Below, in pieces: positions 8,300 to 14,345 of a DNA stretch of 14,345 nt (position 1 is its first letter; every line of letters starts with the position of its first letter). Under the pieces are notes generated by a model that worked only from the letters and a program-made list of their open reading frames with translations, was not told the origin of the DNA and searched no databases. Made by a program: the position numbers and the translations under genes. Where the stretch lies: the NCBI GenBank assembly GCA_016190405.1, contig JACPQO010000278.1, positions 1 through 14,345 of the forward strand, given 5' to 3'. This DNA comes from Chloroflexota bacterium (GTDB lineage: Bacteria; Chloroflexota; Dehalococcoidia; SM23-28-2; RBG-16-64-32).

Positions 8300-10279
8300 C
8301 TACTGCCGGTAGCGCACGACCAGCTCGCGGTCCCGGTCCAAGCTCGATTCGATGTGCCGCGGCGCGCCCTCCAGCCGGCGGCCGTCCAGGGCCACGGACT
8401 GCACCGAGGCGCCCTCCGGCAGGCCGATGTCGATCTTCAGCGGCATAGCCCGCGCCCCCGCCTGCTTCTGGACCAGCAGCCGGTACTCGTACACACCCTT
8501 GGCAACGGTGACGGCGACCGGCACTTCGTAGCTGAAGGCCAGCGTGGCCGCCGCGTCCGCCGGCAGCGGCAGATAGCGCCCGAAGGAGACCTTGCCGGCT
8601 TCCAGAGTGACGCCCTCGGCGCCCGCCTCCTGCCCGTTGAGCGATACCTCTTCCAGCCGGGCCCGCGGCGGCGCCAGGAGCCGCACGTAGTCGCCGTAGA
8701 ACCCCGACAGCATCAGGTCGTACACCAGGTCCGGATCGCGGCCCTGGGCCCAGGCGGACAATCCGTTCTCGTAGCGAAGGGTCACCAGGTTGTGGGCGTC
8801 GCCCTGGGCGTCCAGGCGCACGTCGATCTCCGCCTCCTGGGCGACTGCCAGGTTCAACTTGGTGCTGTGAACAGAGGCGTCGACGACTTCCACGTAGTCG
8901 CCCGGCCCGTCCTGGACCTCGCCGCTCCAGCGCAGCTCTCGCAGCGACCCTTGCAATACGGGGTCGCGTGCGTACACCGCGATGTGCTTGCCGGCTACCA
9001 GCCGGTCCAGCGTCTCCAGCAGCGGCGCCCAACGCTTCTGCCCGGCCGAGAGGGCGCCGTCCACCACCTGCGAGGCGACGGCCAGCGCGAAGGCGTGCTT
9101 GTTCTCGCCCGGCCGGACCAGCGTTCTGGTCCTGATCAGGGTCTGCTCGGTGACGTTGGCGGCGTCCACCGTCACGCCGTATTCGGCGATGGTCAGGGGC
9201 CCCAGCACGCCCAGCAGCCCCTCCAGCGCCGTGAAGTCGATGGCGATGACCCCATCCACGTTCGTGCCGCCGCCGCGCTCGTAGAAGAACAGGGCCTGCC
9301 GGGCCGCCGTGGGGAAGTCCGGCGACCAGCCGGAGACCCCGATGTTCCAGGTCCAGTCGCGCAGGAGGTAGCGCTTCAGAGGGCCGGGCGGCTCGATGTA
9401 CTCGCCGGCGCTGCGCTGCTGCCAGGCGGCGATGAGTTCGCCGGCGTCGGCGAAGGCGCTGTCCGCCAGCCGGCCCCGGTCCAGGGTGATCAGCCCGTAC
9501 ACGCCGATGAGGCCGCCGCCGGGCATCAGCTCCGTATTGTCCTGGCCCAGCACGAGGTAACGTCTGGCCCCCCGGTAGCCCAGGAACTCGGCTGCCACGG
9601 CGTCGCCGCTGCGGTACTTGCGCACCCACGCCTCGAGCTCGGGCAGGCGCCAGTCCACCTCCGCCGCCAGCGAGGCCAGCGGCGGCAGCAGACCCCCGCC
9701 CAGGCCGCGGCGGCGCTCTCTGATCGACGCTAGCCGTTCCTCCATGGCCGTTATCTGGGGCCGCGAGGAGTCCAGAAAGGCCACCGTGCGCTCGCCCAGC
9801 GTGCCCAGGCCGTCGGCGCGCGCGGCGTGGAAGTCGCTCAGGGCGTCGATCCCGGCCAGCCCCATCGCGCTGGCGTCGTAGCCGATGCCGGCCAGCGCCT
9901 CCGCTGCCTTCACCTGCGGGCCCAGCCAGGGCAGCCGCCGCGCCAGCCTCAGCAGCGGCTCGCCCTCCAGGAAGCCCTCTGCTGAACGGAGCTGCGAGCG
10001 TGCCGCCAGGGTCTGCTCTCTCGCGACGGCCAGCGTAGAATCAGAGACCTCCAGTCCGTCGTACCTCAGCATGGCCTCGACCGTCAGCAGGGAAGCTTTC
10101 GCCTCCAGCACTTCGCGGTAAACCAGCACTGCCCGCACGGCCGTGACCACGACATAGATGCCGGAAGCGGCGATGAGGGCGGCGCCGGCCCACAGGGCCA
10201 GCCGCGCCCGTCGACGCCGGGCGGCCCGTCTCAACGACGGCGCTGGCCATACAACCACGCGACGGCTCTCACCCTTCAC
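8300..10279 (-). CDS. DUF4012-type membrane-anchored protein, LCP-like region
   Basis: A 659-residue protein with an Arg-rich cytosolic start (about 1-26), one transmembrane helix (about 27-50) and a large presumed extracytoplasmic part. Residues 55 to about 225 are helical and heptad-like. The DUF4012 hallmarks follow: [17 protein letters not shown] (246-262), [18 protein letters not shown] (318-335) and DGVIAIDF at 342-349 leading into LLGVLGPL. The last stretch reads like the LytR-CpsA-Psr phrase where a hydrophobic strand and an Asn/Asp-Phe pair precede a 'VDALGGV' turn. The C-terminal third is beta-rich. DUF4012 proteins have no established function; they recur in exopolysaccharide loci of Actinomycetota and Chloroflexota. 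A role in attaching or exporting the glycan built by this operon is inference. The start is GTG at 10277-10279, overlapping gmhB by 11 bases, with a weak GAAGG upstream. Confidence 0.87.
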   Translation of the reverse strand: MKGESRRVVVWPAPSLRRAARRRRARLALWAGAALIAASGIYVVVTAVRAVLVYREVLEAKASLLTVEAMLRYDGLEVSDSTLAVAREQTLAARSQLRSAEGFLEGEPLLRLARRLPWLGPQVKAAEALAGIGYDASAMGLAGIDALSDFHAARADGLGTLGERTVAFLDSSRPQITAMEERLASIRERRRGLGGGLLPPLASLAAEVDWRLPELEAWVRKYRSGDAVAAEFLGYRGARRYLVLGQDNTELMPGGGLIGVYGLITLDRGRLADSAFADAGELIAAWQQRSAGEYIEPPGPLKRYLLRDWTWNIGVSGWSPDFPTAARQALFFYERGGGTNVDGVIAIDFTALEGLLGVLGPLTIAEYGVTVDAANVTEQTLIRTRTLVRPGENKHAFALAVASQVVDGALSAGQKRWAPLLETLDRLVAGKHIAVYARDPVLQGSLRELRWSGEVQDGPGDYVEVVDASVHSTKLNLAVAQEAEIDVRLDAQGDAHNLVTLRYENGLSAWAQGRDPDLVYDLMLSGFYGDYVRLLAPPRARLEEVSLNGQEAGAEGVTLEAGKVSFGRYLPLPADAAATLAFSYEVPVAVTVAKGVYEYRLLVQKQAGARAMPLKIDIGLPEGASVQSVALDGRRLEGAPRHIESSLDRDRELVVRYRQ

Positions 10280-10829
10280 GGCGCTTGCCTTCAGGAGGGG
10301 CAGCCAGGATCAGCCGGGCCGCGCCGACGAGATCATCCGCGATGTGGTCCGGCAGGGCGGCGCCGGCGGCCTCCGTCTGCCGGCCCCAGCCCGTGCGCAC
10401 CAGGAGGCTGGTCGCGCCCGCCCGCCGTCCCATCTCGATGTCGCATTCCTTGTCCCCGACCACGAACGCATTGGCGAAGTAGTCTCCGATCTCCCAGGCC
10501 GCCCGCTCCAGCAGCCCGGCGCCGGGCTTGCGACAGCCGCAGCGGTCGTTCGGGCGGTGCGGGCAGACGTAGACGCCCTCCAGGCTCACGCCCTCCCGGG
10601 CCAGCAGCTCGCGCAGCCGCCGGTTCACCCGCTCCACTGCCTCGAGGCCGAAGTATCCGCGGCCGACGCCCGACTGGTTTGTCGCCACCGCCAGGCGGGC
10701 CCCTTGGTCTTGGAGCGCGCGCAACGCCTCGGCCACGCCGGGCAGAAGCACCACTTGCCGCGGGTCCGACAGGTACGGCCGCTCCTCGATGAGCGTGCCG
10801 TCGCGGTCCAGCACCACCAGCCGGCTCAT
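10269..10829 (-). CDS. gmhB: D-glycero-D-manno-heptose 1,7-bisphosphate phosphatase
   Basis: A 186-residue HAD-superfamily phosphatase, the normal size for GmhB, which removes the C7 phosphate of heptose 1,7-bisphosphate. The nucleophile motif is VLDRDGTL with Asp8 and Asp10. ATNQSGVGRGYF (49-60) provides the second HAD motif. The structural zinc site of GmhB is intact: Cys89, His91, Cys97 and Cys99 in CPHRPNDRCGC. Lys101 in RKPG and VGDKECD (Asp126, Asp130) complete motifs III and IV. The ATG at 10827-10829 overlaps the transaldolase stop as ATGA. It works after HddA and before HddC; whether it prefers the alpha- or beta-anomer cannot be read directly, but the GHMP kinase and guanylyltransferase in the operon imply alpha. 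A histidinol-phosphatase-like role is the alternative family assignment and is unlikely here. Confidence 0.93.
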   Translation of the reverse strand: MSRLVVLDRDGTLIEERPYLSDPRQVVLLPGVAEALRALQDQGARLAVATNQSGVGRGYFGLEAVERVNRRLRELLAREGVSLEGVYVCPHRPNDRCGCRKPGAGLLERAAWEIGDYFANAFVVGDKECDIEMGRRAGATSLLVRTGWGRQTEAAGAALPDHIADDLVGAARLILAAPPEGKRREG

Positions 10830-11542
10830 GGCCCGGCTCGTCTCCCGGCGCGGACCGCTATCGCCTGTAGTTCCTCCATGCGGGCCAGCGCCTTCGCCGC
10901 GTCCTCGACGAAGCCGCGGACTGTATCGCGGCTGTAGCGGTGATCGACGAACTTCTGCAGAAAGGCCGGCGGCACAGTGATGACGTGCGCTCCCGCCGCC
11001 GCCGCGTCCTTGATGTTCACCGCCTCGCGGATGGAGCCGGCGATGATCTTGGTGGGCGAACGCCAGCGCTCCAGCCACTGAACGACCTCGCGGATCATCG
11101 CCGGCGCGTCGTGCCCCTCGTCGGCGACCCGCCCGGCAAAGATGCTGACGTAGGTGGCGCCGACCTTGGCTCCGAGGATCGCCTGCCCGTAGGACAGGCA
11201 GGCCGTCATGTTCACCCGGACGCCCGCCGTCTCCAGCTCGCGGACGACCCCCAGGCAGGGCTGCCCGAACTCGTTGACTACGGGAATCTTGACCACGATG
11301 TTGGGCGCCCAGGAGGCGATCAGGTGGGCCTGACGCAGCATCTCCGTCTGGTCGTTGGTGGTCACCTCCACGCTCACCGGCCGCGGCTCCACGAGTTGGG
11401 CGATCTCCCTGGCCCGCTCCTGCATGTCGTAGCCGCCGTCCTTGAGCATGACGCTGGGGTTCGTCGTCACCCCGTCCAGGAGGCCGTATCCCAGCCAGCG
11501 CCGGATCTCCTCCAGGTTCGCCGTGTCCAGGAAGATCTCCAT
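10826..11542 (-). CDS. tal: Small transaldolase (TalC/FSA-type fold with transaldolase active-site residues)
   Basis: A 238-residue class I aldolase of the compact transaldolase/fructose-6-phosphate aldolase group. It begins MEIFLDTANLEEIRRW, has GVTTNPSVMLKDG (24-36), and places the Schiff-base lysine at Lys85 in NIVVKIPVV, exactly the number used in E. coli FSA. Two positions separate transaldolase from FSA: FSA has Gln59 and Tyr131, transaldolase has Glu and Phe. Here they are Glu59 (in VSVEV) and Phe135 (in YVSIFAGR), so genuine transaldolase activity is predicted. That reaction makes sedoheptulose 7-phosphate from fructose 6-phosphate and erythrose 4-phosphate, which is the substrate of the adjacent GmhA. 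ATG at 11540-11542 lies 15 bases after gmhA with AAGGGAG upstream. The operon position suggests a dedicated precursor supply rather than a housekeeping pentose-phosphate role. Confidence 0.9.
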   Translation of the reverse strand: MEIFLDTANLEEIRRWLGYGLLDGVTTNPSVMLKDGGYDMQERAREIAQLVEPRPVSVEVTTNDQTEMLRQAHLIASWAPNIVVKIPVVNEFGQPCLGVVRELETAGVRVNMTACLSYGQAILGAKVGATYVSIFAGRVADEGHDAPAMIREVVQWLERWRSPTKIIAGSIREAVNIKDAAAAGAHVITVPPAFLQKFVDHRYSRDTVRGFVEDAAKALARMEELQAIAVRAGRRAGP

Positions 11543-11557
11543 GATCGACTCCCTTCG

Positions 11558-12181
11558 CTAGGCCCCGCTCTCGGCGATCCGCTCCCGCAGGGCGACGCAC
11601 AGCAGGTGGTGCACCGCCACGTGCAGCGACTCCACCAGGGGCGTGCCCAGCGGCTCGCGGTCGATCGGCACGCAGATGCAGACGTCCGCCTCGTCGCGCA
11701 GGCGGCCGCCGCCGAAGCCGCTGAGCCCGATGACCCGGGCGCCGCGGCTGCGGGCCAGCGCCACCGCCCGCGGCAGGTTCTGCGACCACGGCCCGGCATC
11801 CCCCTGACCGGAGCCGCCGTGGACCGAAATCGCCACCAGCACGTCCTCCGGCTTCAGCCACGGCTCCAGTTGCTCGGCGAACAGGCTGCCGAACCCCGAA
11901 TCGTTGGCCCAGGCGCTGACCAGCGGGACGTTGTCCACCAGGGCCAGCGCCCTCAACCTCCGTTGTCCGGGCACGATGGTGGCTTTGGCCAGGTCGCAGG
12001 CCAGGTGCGTCGCCGTGGAGGCCGAGCCGCCGTTGCCGATGGCGAACACCGTGCCGCCCCGGAGCCAGCATTCGTACAGGATGTCCACCGCCTGCTGGAT
12101 GGGGCGCCGCGGCAAGCGCCGCATCACGTCCTCAATCGTCCCCAGGTAGTCGTCGATGATGGTGTCCGTCTGGATGACCAT
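11558..12181 (-). CDS. gmhA: Sedoheptulose 7-phosphate isomerase (SIS domain)
   Basis: A 207-residue SIS-domain protein of GmhA length; GmhA converts sedoheptulose 7-phosphate to D-glycero-D-manno-heptose 7-phosphate in the cytosol. The signature IGNGGSASTATHLACDLAK (48-66) matches the phosphosugar-binding GNGGSA loop and supplies His59. ISVHGGSGQGDAGPWSQN is the second SIS loop, longer than the ISTSGNS version of E. coli. By alignment the four metal ligands of GmhA (His, Glu, Gln, His) correspond to His59, Asp63, Glu184 and His192, so two are substituted by other acidic residues. ATG at 12179-12181 is 12 bases downstream of the hddA stop. Neighbours hddA, gmhB and hddC fix the role as heptose synthesis; without them another SIS isomerase could not be ruled out. 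Confidence 0.9.
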   Translation of the reverse strand: MVIQTDTIIDDYLGTIEDVMRRLPRRPIQQAVDILYECWLRGGTVFAIGNGGSASTATHLACDLAKATIVPGQRRLRALALVDNVPLVSAWANDSGFGSLFAEQLEPWLKPEDVLVAISVHGGSGQGDAGPWSQNLPRAVALARSRGARVIGLSGFGGGRLRDEADVCICVPIDREPLGTPLVESLHVAVHHLLCVALRERIAESGA

Positions 12182-12193
12182 GCCTGACCCCCG

Positions 12194-13180
12194 CTAGAAG
12201 TTGACCAGGACCTTGGAGCCCTCGAAGTCGATGCCGATGCGGAGCTCCCGCAGCCCCTGGGCCGTGAGCGCCTCGCGCAGCCGCGCCTTGTTGCCGTTGG
12301 GGCAGTAGAACAGGAAGAAGCCGCCGCCGCCCGCTCCCATCACCTTGCCGCCCAGGGCCCCATTGGCCCTCGCCGTCTCGTACCAGGCGTCGATGGCGCC
12401 GTTGCTCACCTTCTCCGACAGGCCCCGCTTCACCTGCCAGTGTTCGTCCAGCAGCCGGCCGAAGCGCTCTAGGTCGCCTCGCTCCAGCGCGTCCTTGATC
12501 TCGTGGCCGATCTCTTTGATCATGTGCAGCGCGGCCACGACGCGAGGATCGCCGTCCTCGGCCGCCTTGCTCTGCCCGCTGAGCACCTCCGATGAACTGC
12601 GCTTGATTCCCGTGTAGAAGATCAGCGCACTGTTCTCCAGCTCCTGCACGACCTCGTCGGCCACCTTCAGCGAATAGGGCCGCACACCGCCCTCGCGGTC
12701 GATCTCCAGGCAGGTGATGCCGCCGAAGGCGGCGATGTACTGGTCCTGCTTGCCGATGGGCTCGTGCAGCCGGTCGATCTCGAGGTGGCAGGCCTCCTCC
12801 GCCAGCTCGTCCAGGGGCACGTGCTCCCGCTTGAGGGCGTGTAGGGCGTTCAGGAGGCCTACCGTGAAGCTGCACGAGCTGCCCAGCCCCGTGTTCGCCG
12901 GCAGGTCGGCTATGGAGACGATTTCCAGGTGGCGGTCCAGCCCCACGAACTTCAACGCCTCCCGCACGATGGGGTGCTCCACCTGGTCGGCGCAGTCCGC
13001 GATCTCCGTCTGCGAGTAGCTGACGCGGATGCTGTCCTCGAAGCGGCGGTTCAGCATGATGTACACGTAGCGGTTGATGGCCGCGCTGACGATGAACCCA
13101 CCGTGGCGGCTGTAGTAGGACGGCAGGTCCGTGCCGCCGCCGCCCAAGGGGACACGGAAGGGGGTGCGCGTGACGATCAT
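12194..13180 (-). CDS. hddA: D-glycero-alpha-D-manno-heptose 7-phosphate kinase (GHMP family)
   Basis: A 328-residue GHMP kinase. The N-terminus MIVTRTPFRVPLGGGGTDLP is the typical HddA/FKP-like opening with the substrate-binding GGGTD. The ATP loop is LPANTGLGSSCSFTVGLL (93-110), and motif 3 is MGAGGGGFFLFY (281-292). HddA phosphorylates the anomeric oxygen of heptose 7-phosphate, giving the alpha-1,7-bisphosphate, and is the step that separates the GDP-alpha-heptose route from the ADP-beta-heptose route of LPS cores, which uses HldE. The ATG at 13178-13180 overlaps the hddC stop as ATGA, with AGGGGG seven bases upstream. The frame continues open far upstream inside hddC, but that part has no family resemblance and is not used. 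L-fucokinase-like kinases are the nearest alternative. Confidence 0.93.
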   Translation of the reverse strand: MIVTRTPFRVPLGGGGTDLPSYYSRHGGFIVSAAINRYVYIMLNRRFEDSIRVSYSQTEIADCADQVEHPIVREALKFVGLDRHLEIVSIADLPANTGLGSSCSFTVGLLNALHALKREHVPLDELAEEACHLEIDRLHEPIGKQDQYIAAFGGITCLEIDREGGVRPYSLKVADEVVQELENSALIFYTGIKRSSSEVLSGQSKAAEDGDPRVVAALHMIKEIGHEIKDALERGDLERFGRLLDEHWQVKRGLSEKVSNGAIDAWYETARANGALGGKVMGAGGGGFFLFYCPNGNKARLREALTAQGLRELRIGIDFEGSKVLVNF

Positions 13181-13878
13181 GCCCGCGCCCCCTGGGCCAT
13201 CGCCTGCTGGAGCTCCGCGATCCCCCGCAGGGAGCCGACCTCGTAGAACCGCTGCTGGGTCTCGTAGGCCAGCAGCTCTCCCCGCGCGATGAGCGCCTGG
13301 TAGAACTCCTCCTGGGACACCGGCTCGCCGCCCGGGACCAGGCGCAGGGCGCGCCGTCGCAGCACCGAGAGGCCCTCGTTGACGTAGACCATGCCGGGCA
13401 GCCGGGTGGTCTTGTCGTAGGCCGCCACGTGGCCGTCGCGCAGCACCACGTTGCTCAGCTCCAGGCGGTCGAAATTCCGGTAGACGACCATCATTCCGAG
13501 CGCCGAACTCCCCCGAAACCGCCGCATGATCTCGCGGTAGTCCAGGAGGAGGTATGAATCGCCGTAGGTGACCAGGAACTCCGGCTCCAGCAGGGGTTCC
13601 GCCTGTTTCAGGGCGCCGGCTGTGCCCAGGAGGCCGTCCCGCTCCCAGGAGTAGACGATGTTCACCCCGAAGCGATGGCCGCGGCCGAAGTGCTCCAGGA
13701 CGGCCTCCCCCAGGTAGCCCAGGCAGAGGACGACGTCCCGCACCCCGCGGCGGCTCAGCAGCTCCAACTGGTACTCCAGGAACGGCCTGCCGTTCACCGG
13801 CACCAGGCACTTGGGCAACCGCTCGGTGAGCGGTCGCAGCCGCGTGCCCAGGCCGCCGGCCAGGATCACAATCTGCAT
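13177..13878 (-). CDS. hddC: D-glycero-alpha-D-manno-heptose 1-phosphate guanylyltransferase (sugar nucleotidyltransferase)
   Basis: A 233-residue NTP-transferase with a GT-A-like fold. It starts MQIVILAGGLGTRLRPLTE (nucleotide-binding GGxGTRLRPLT at 8-18), with Lys23 in LPKCLVPVNGRPF, LGTAGAL (84-90) and the metal-binding YGDSYL (Asp107). Enzymes of this compact type load a sugar 1-phosphate onto GTP or another NTP. The fusion to hddA, gmhA and gmhB points to HddC, giving GDP-D-glycero-alpha-D-manno-heptose. Sequence alone would not exclude a mannose-1-phosphate guanylyltransferase or glucose-1-phosphate thymidylyltransferase. ATG at 13876-13878 is chosen because GGAGGGG lies four bases upstream and the conserved family N-terminus starts there; in-frame codons farther upstream (to 13944) look non-coding. 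It is the first clear gene of the operon in this window. Confidence 0.9.
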   Translation of the reverse strand: MQIVILAGGLGTRLRPLTERLPKCLVPVNGRPFLEYQLELLSRRGVRDVVLCLGYLGEAVLEHFGRGHRFGVNIVYSWERDGLLGTAGALKQAEPLLEPEFLVTYGDSYLLLDYREIMRRFRGSSALGMMVVYRNFDRLELSNVVLRDGHVAAYDKTTRLPGMVYVNEGLSVLRRRALRLVPGGEPVSQEEFYQALIARGELLAYETQQRFYEVGSLRGIAELQQAMAQGARA

Positions 13879-13882
13879 CGCA

Positions 13883-13889
13883 CCCCTCC
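13883..13889 (-). promoter_or_regulatory. Shine-Dalgarno site for hddC
   Basis: Minus-strand GGAGGGG ends four bases before the ATG at 13878 and decides the start over longer in-frame options reaching 13944. Confidence 0.65.
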
Positions 13890-14285
13890 GGCCCACCCCT
13901 TGACCAACCCTGTGCCCGACATCGCCGCCCGGGCGTGGCAGCACCGATGTGTCGCCCCTTCCGCCTCGTCAGCCACTGCCTCTAACGATGCCACCACGCC
14001 CTTCACGGGCGGCGCCAGGGGGGCGGTGATGTCGTGTTGGATTGCGGCCGCCGCGCCGGTATACCCGCCGGCGCCAACGACTTGAGCCTGCTCATCTTCT
14101 CGGAGCGAACCGCGCCGCTCTCTCAGGTCAATGCCTTCCCGTCCTGTCTTGGCGGCAGTTCCCCGGCTTGGCGCGGTCATGGCTTGATCCGAACACACTC
14201 CTGGGCGCAGAGATGCGCGCACGCTGGCAAGGATTGGGCCAGGCGAGGGGAATGGGGGCCTCGAAGGATTAGCCGGAGGCGGCGG
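13890..14285 (-). other. Intergenic region upstream of hddC; no confident gene, promoter or terminator
   Basis: About 400 bases without a convincing gene. On the minus strand a 118-codon frame (GTG at 14222, stop at 13866) runs through it and overlaps the hddC start by 13 bases, but its codon third positions are much less GC-biased than those of neighbouring genes and it has no recognisable motif. A perfect 7-base inverted repeat (GCGCCGG/CCGGCGC, 14053-14074) flanks a spacer whose left part with the arm forms GGTATACC. A weak hairpin lies at 13997-14011 (CGCCC/GGGCG). An imperfect direct repeat beginning AAGGATT occurs at 14229-14245 and 14265-14282. No hairpin is followed by a T-run, and no good -35/-10 pair was found. 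It may hold the operon promoter, or simply be a spacer to the preceding gene. Confidence 0.4.
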
Positions 14286-14345
14286 CTACTGGGCGGCCTG
14301 GGGCGGTCTGGGCCGCAGGGCGGCGCCGGTTTCACGGCTGTGGAC
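14286..14345 (-). CDS. Possible C-terminal tail of an upstream gene (partial)
   Basis: From the right edge a minus-strand frame reads about 19 residues (VHSRETGAALRPRPPQAAQ) before a TAG at 14286-14288. Its third positions are GC-rich like the operon genes and the Arg/Pro/Ala composition would suit a disordered C-terminus. With so few codons this is only a suggestion. If real, an earlier gene on the same strand ends about 400 bases before hddC. Confidence 0.25.
   Translation of the reverse strand, partial: VHSRETGAALRPRPPQAAQ

Noticed and set aside
8354..9733. Long plus-strand open frame (459 codons) opposite the DUF4012 gene
   Set aside because: Composition is Gln/His/Val/Arg-rich with no family motif, typical of an antisense shadow in GC-rich DNA. 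The opposite strand encodes a recognisable protein. The same applies to plus frames at 5136-6482, 4042-5031, 2986-3996 and 10940-12187.
10826..11542. Calling the small aldolase fructose-6-phosphate aldolase
   Set aside because: Glu59 and Phe135 match transaldolase, not the Gln and Tyr of FSA.
14103..14131. Minus-strand TTGACC (14126-14131) as a -35 element upstream of hddC
   Set aside because: The sequence 17 bases downstream is TCGCTC, not -10-like, and nothing better occurs within normal spacing.

Overview
The window is GC-rich bacterial DNA, and every supported gene lies on the minus strand, so transcription runs from high to low coordinates. Twelve complete genes and one partial gene follow one another with 4 to 17 base overlaps or gaps of at most 42 bases. 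Start codons are ATG or GTG. This looks like one long polysaccharide or glycoconjugate operon. Lineage can only be inferred: the GC content, the tight ATGA/GTGA junctions and the DUF4012-type membrane protein would suit Chloroflexota or Actinomycetota, but no marker gene is present.

First block (13878 down to 10269): a GDP-D-glycero-alpha-D-manno-heptose module. It encodes a heptose-1-phosphate guanylyltransferase (hddC), a GHMP heptose kinase (hddA), a sedoheptulose-7-phosphate isomerase (gmhA), a small transaldolase and a heptose bisphosphate phosphatase (gmhB). The transaldolase carries true transaldolase residues and could supply sedoheptulose 7-phosphate.

Middle (10279 to 8300): a single-pass membrane protein of the DUF4012 type, with a stretch that resembles LytR-CpsA-Psr glycopolymer transferases.

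Second block (8285 down to 3010): a GDP-sugar remodelling module. It holds a GDP-mannose 4,6-dehydratase-like enzyme (gmd), a GDP-fucose-synthase-like SDR, a ColD-type PLP-dependent 3-dehydratase (His in place of the PLP lysine), another extended SDR, and a second GDP-fucose-synthase-like SDR. In isolation these would suggest GDP-colitose. Because they are fused to a GDP-heptose operon and no GDP-mannose synthesis gene is visible, they may instead turn GDP-heptose into a 6-deoxy- or 3,6-dideoxyheptose. This is the most interesting hypothesis in the window.

Third block (3005 down to the left edge): a GT4-like glycosyltransferase with an altered acidic motif, a probable lipoprotein of unknown function, and the start of a multi-spanning membrane protein, possibly a GT-C glycosyltransferase, that runs off the window.

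Right end (13879 to 14345): the only sizeable gap. It has no convincing promoter, terminator or RNA gene. A possible C-terminal tail of another gene lies at the extreme edge. No mobile element, CRISPR array, tRNA or rRNA was seen.
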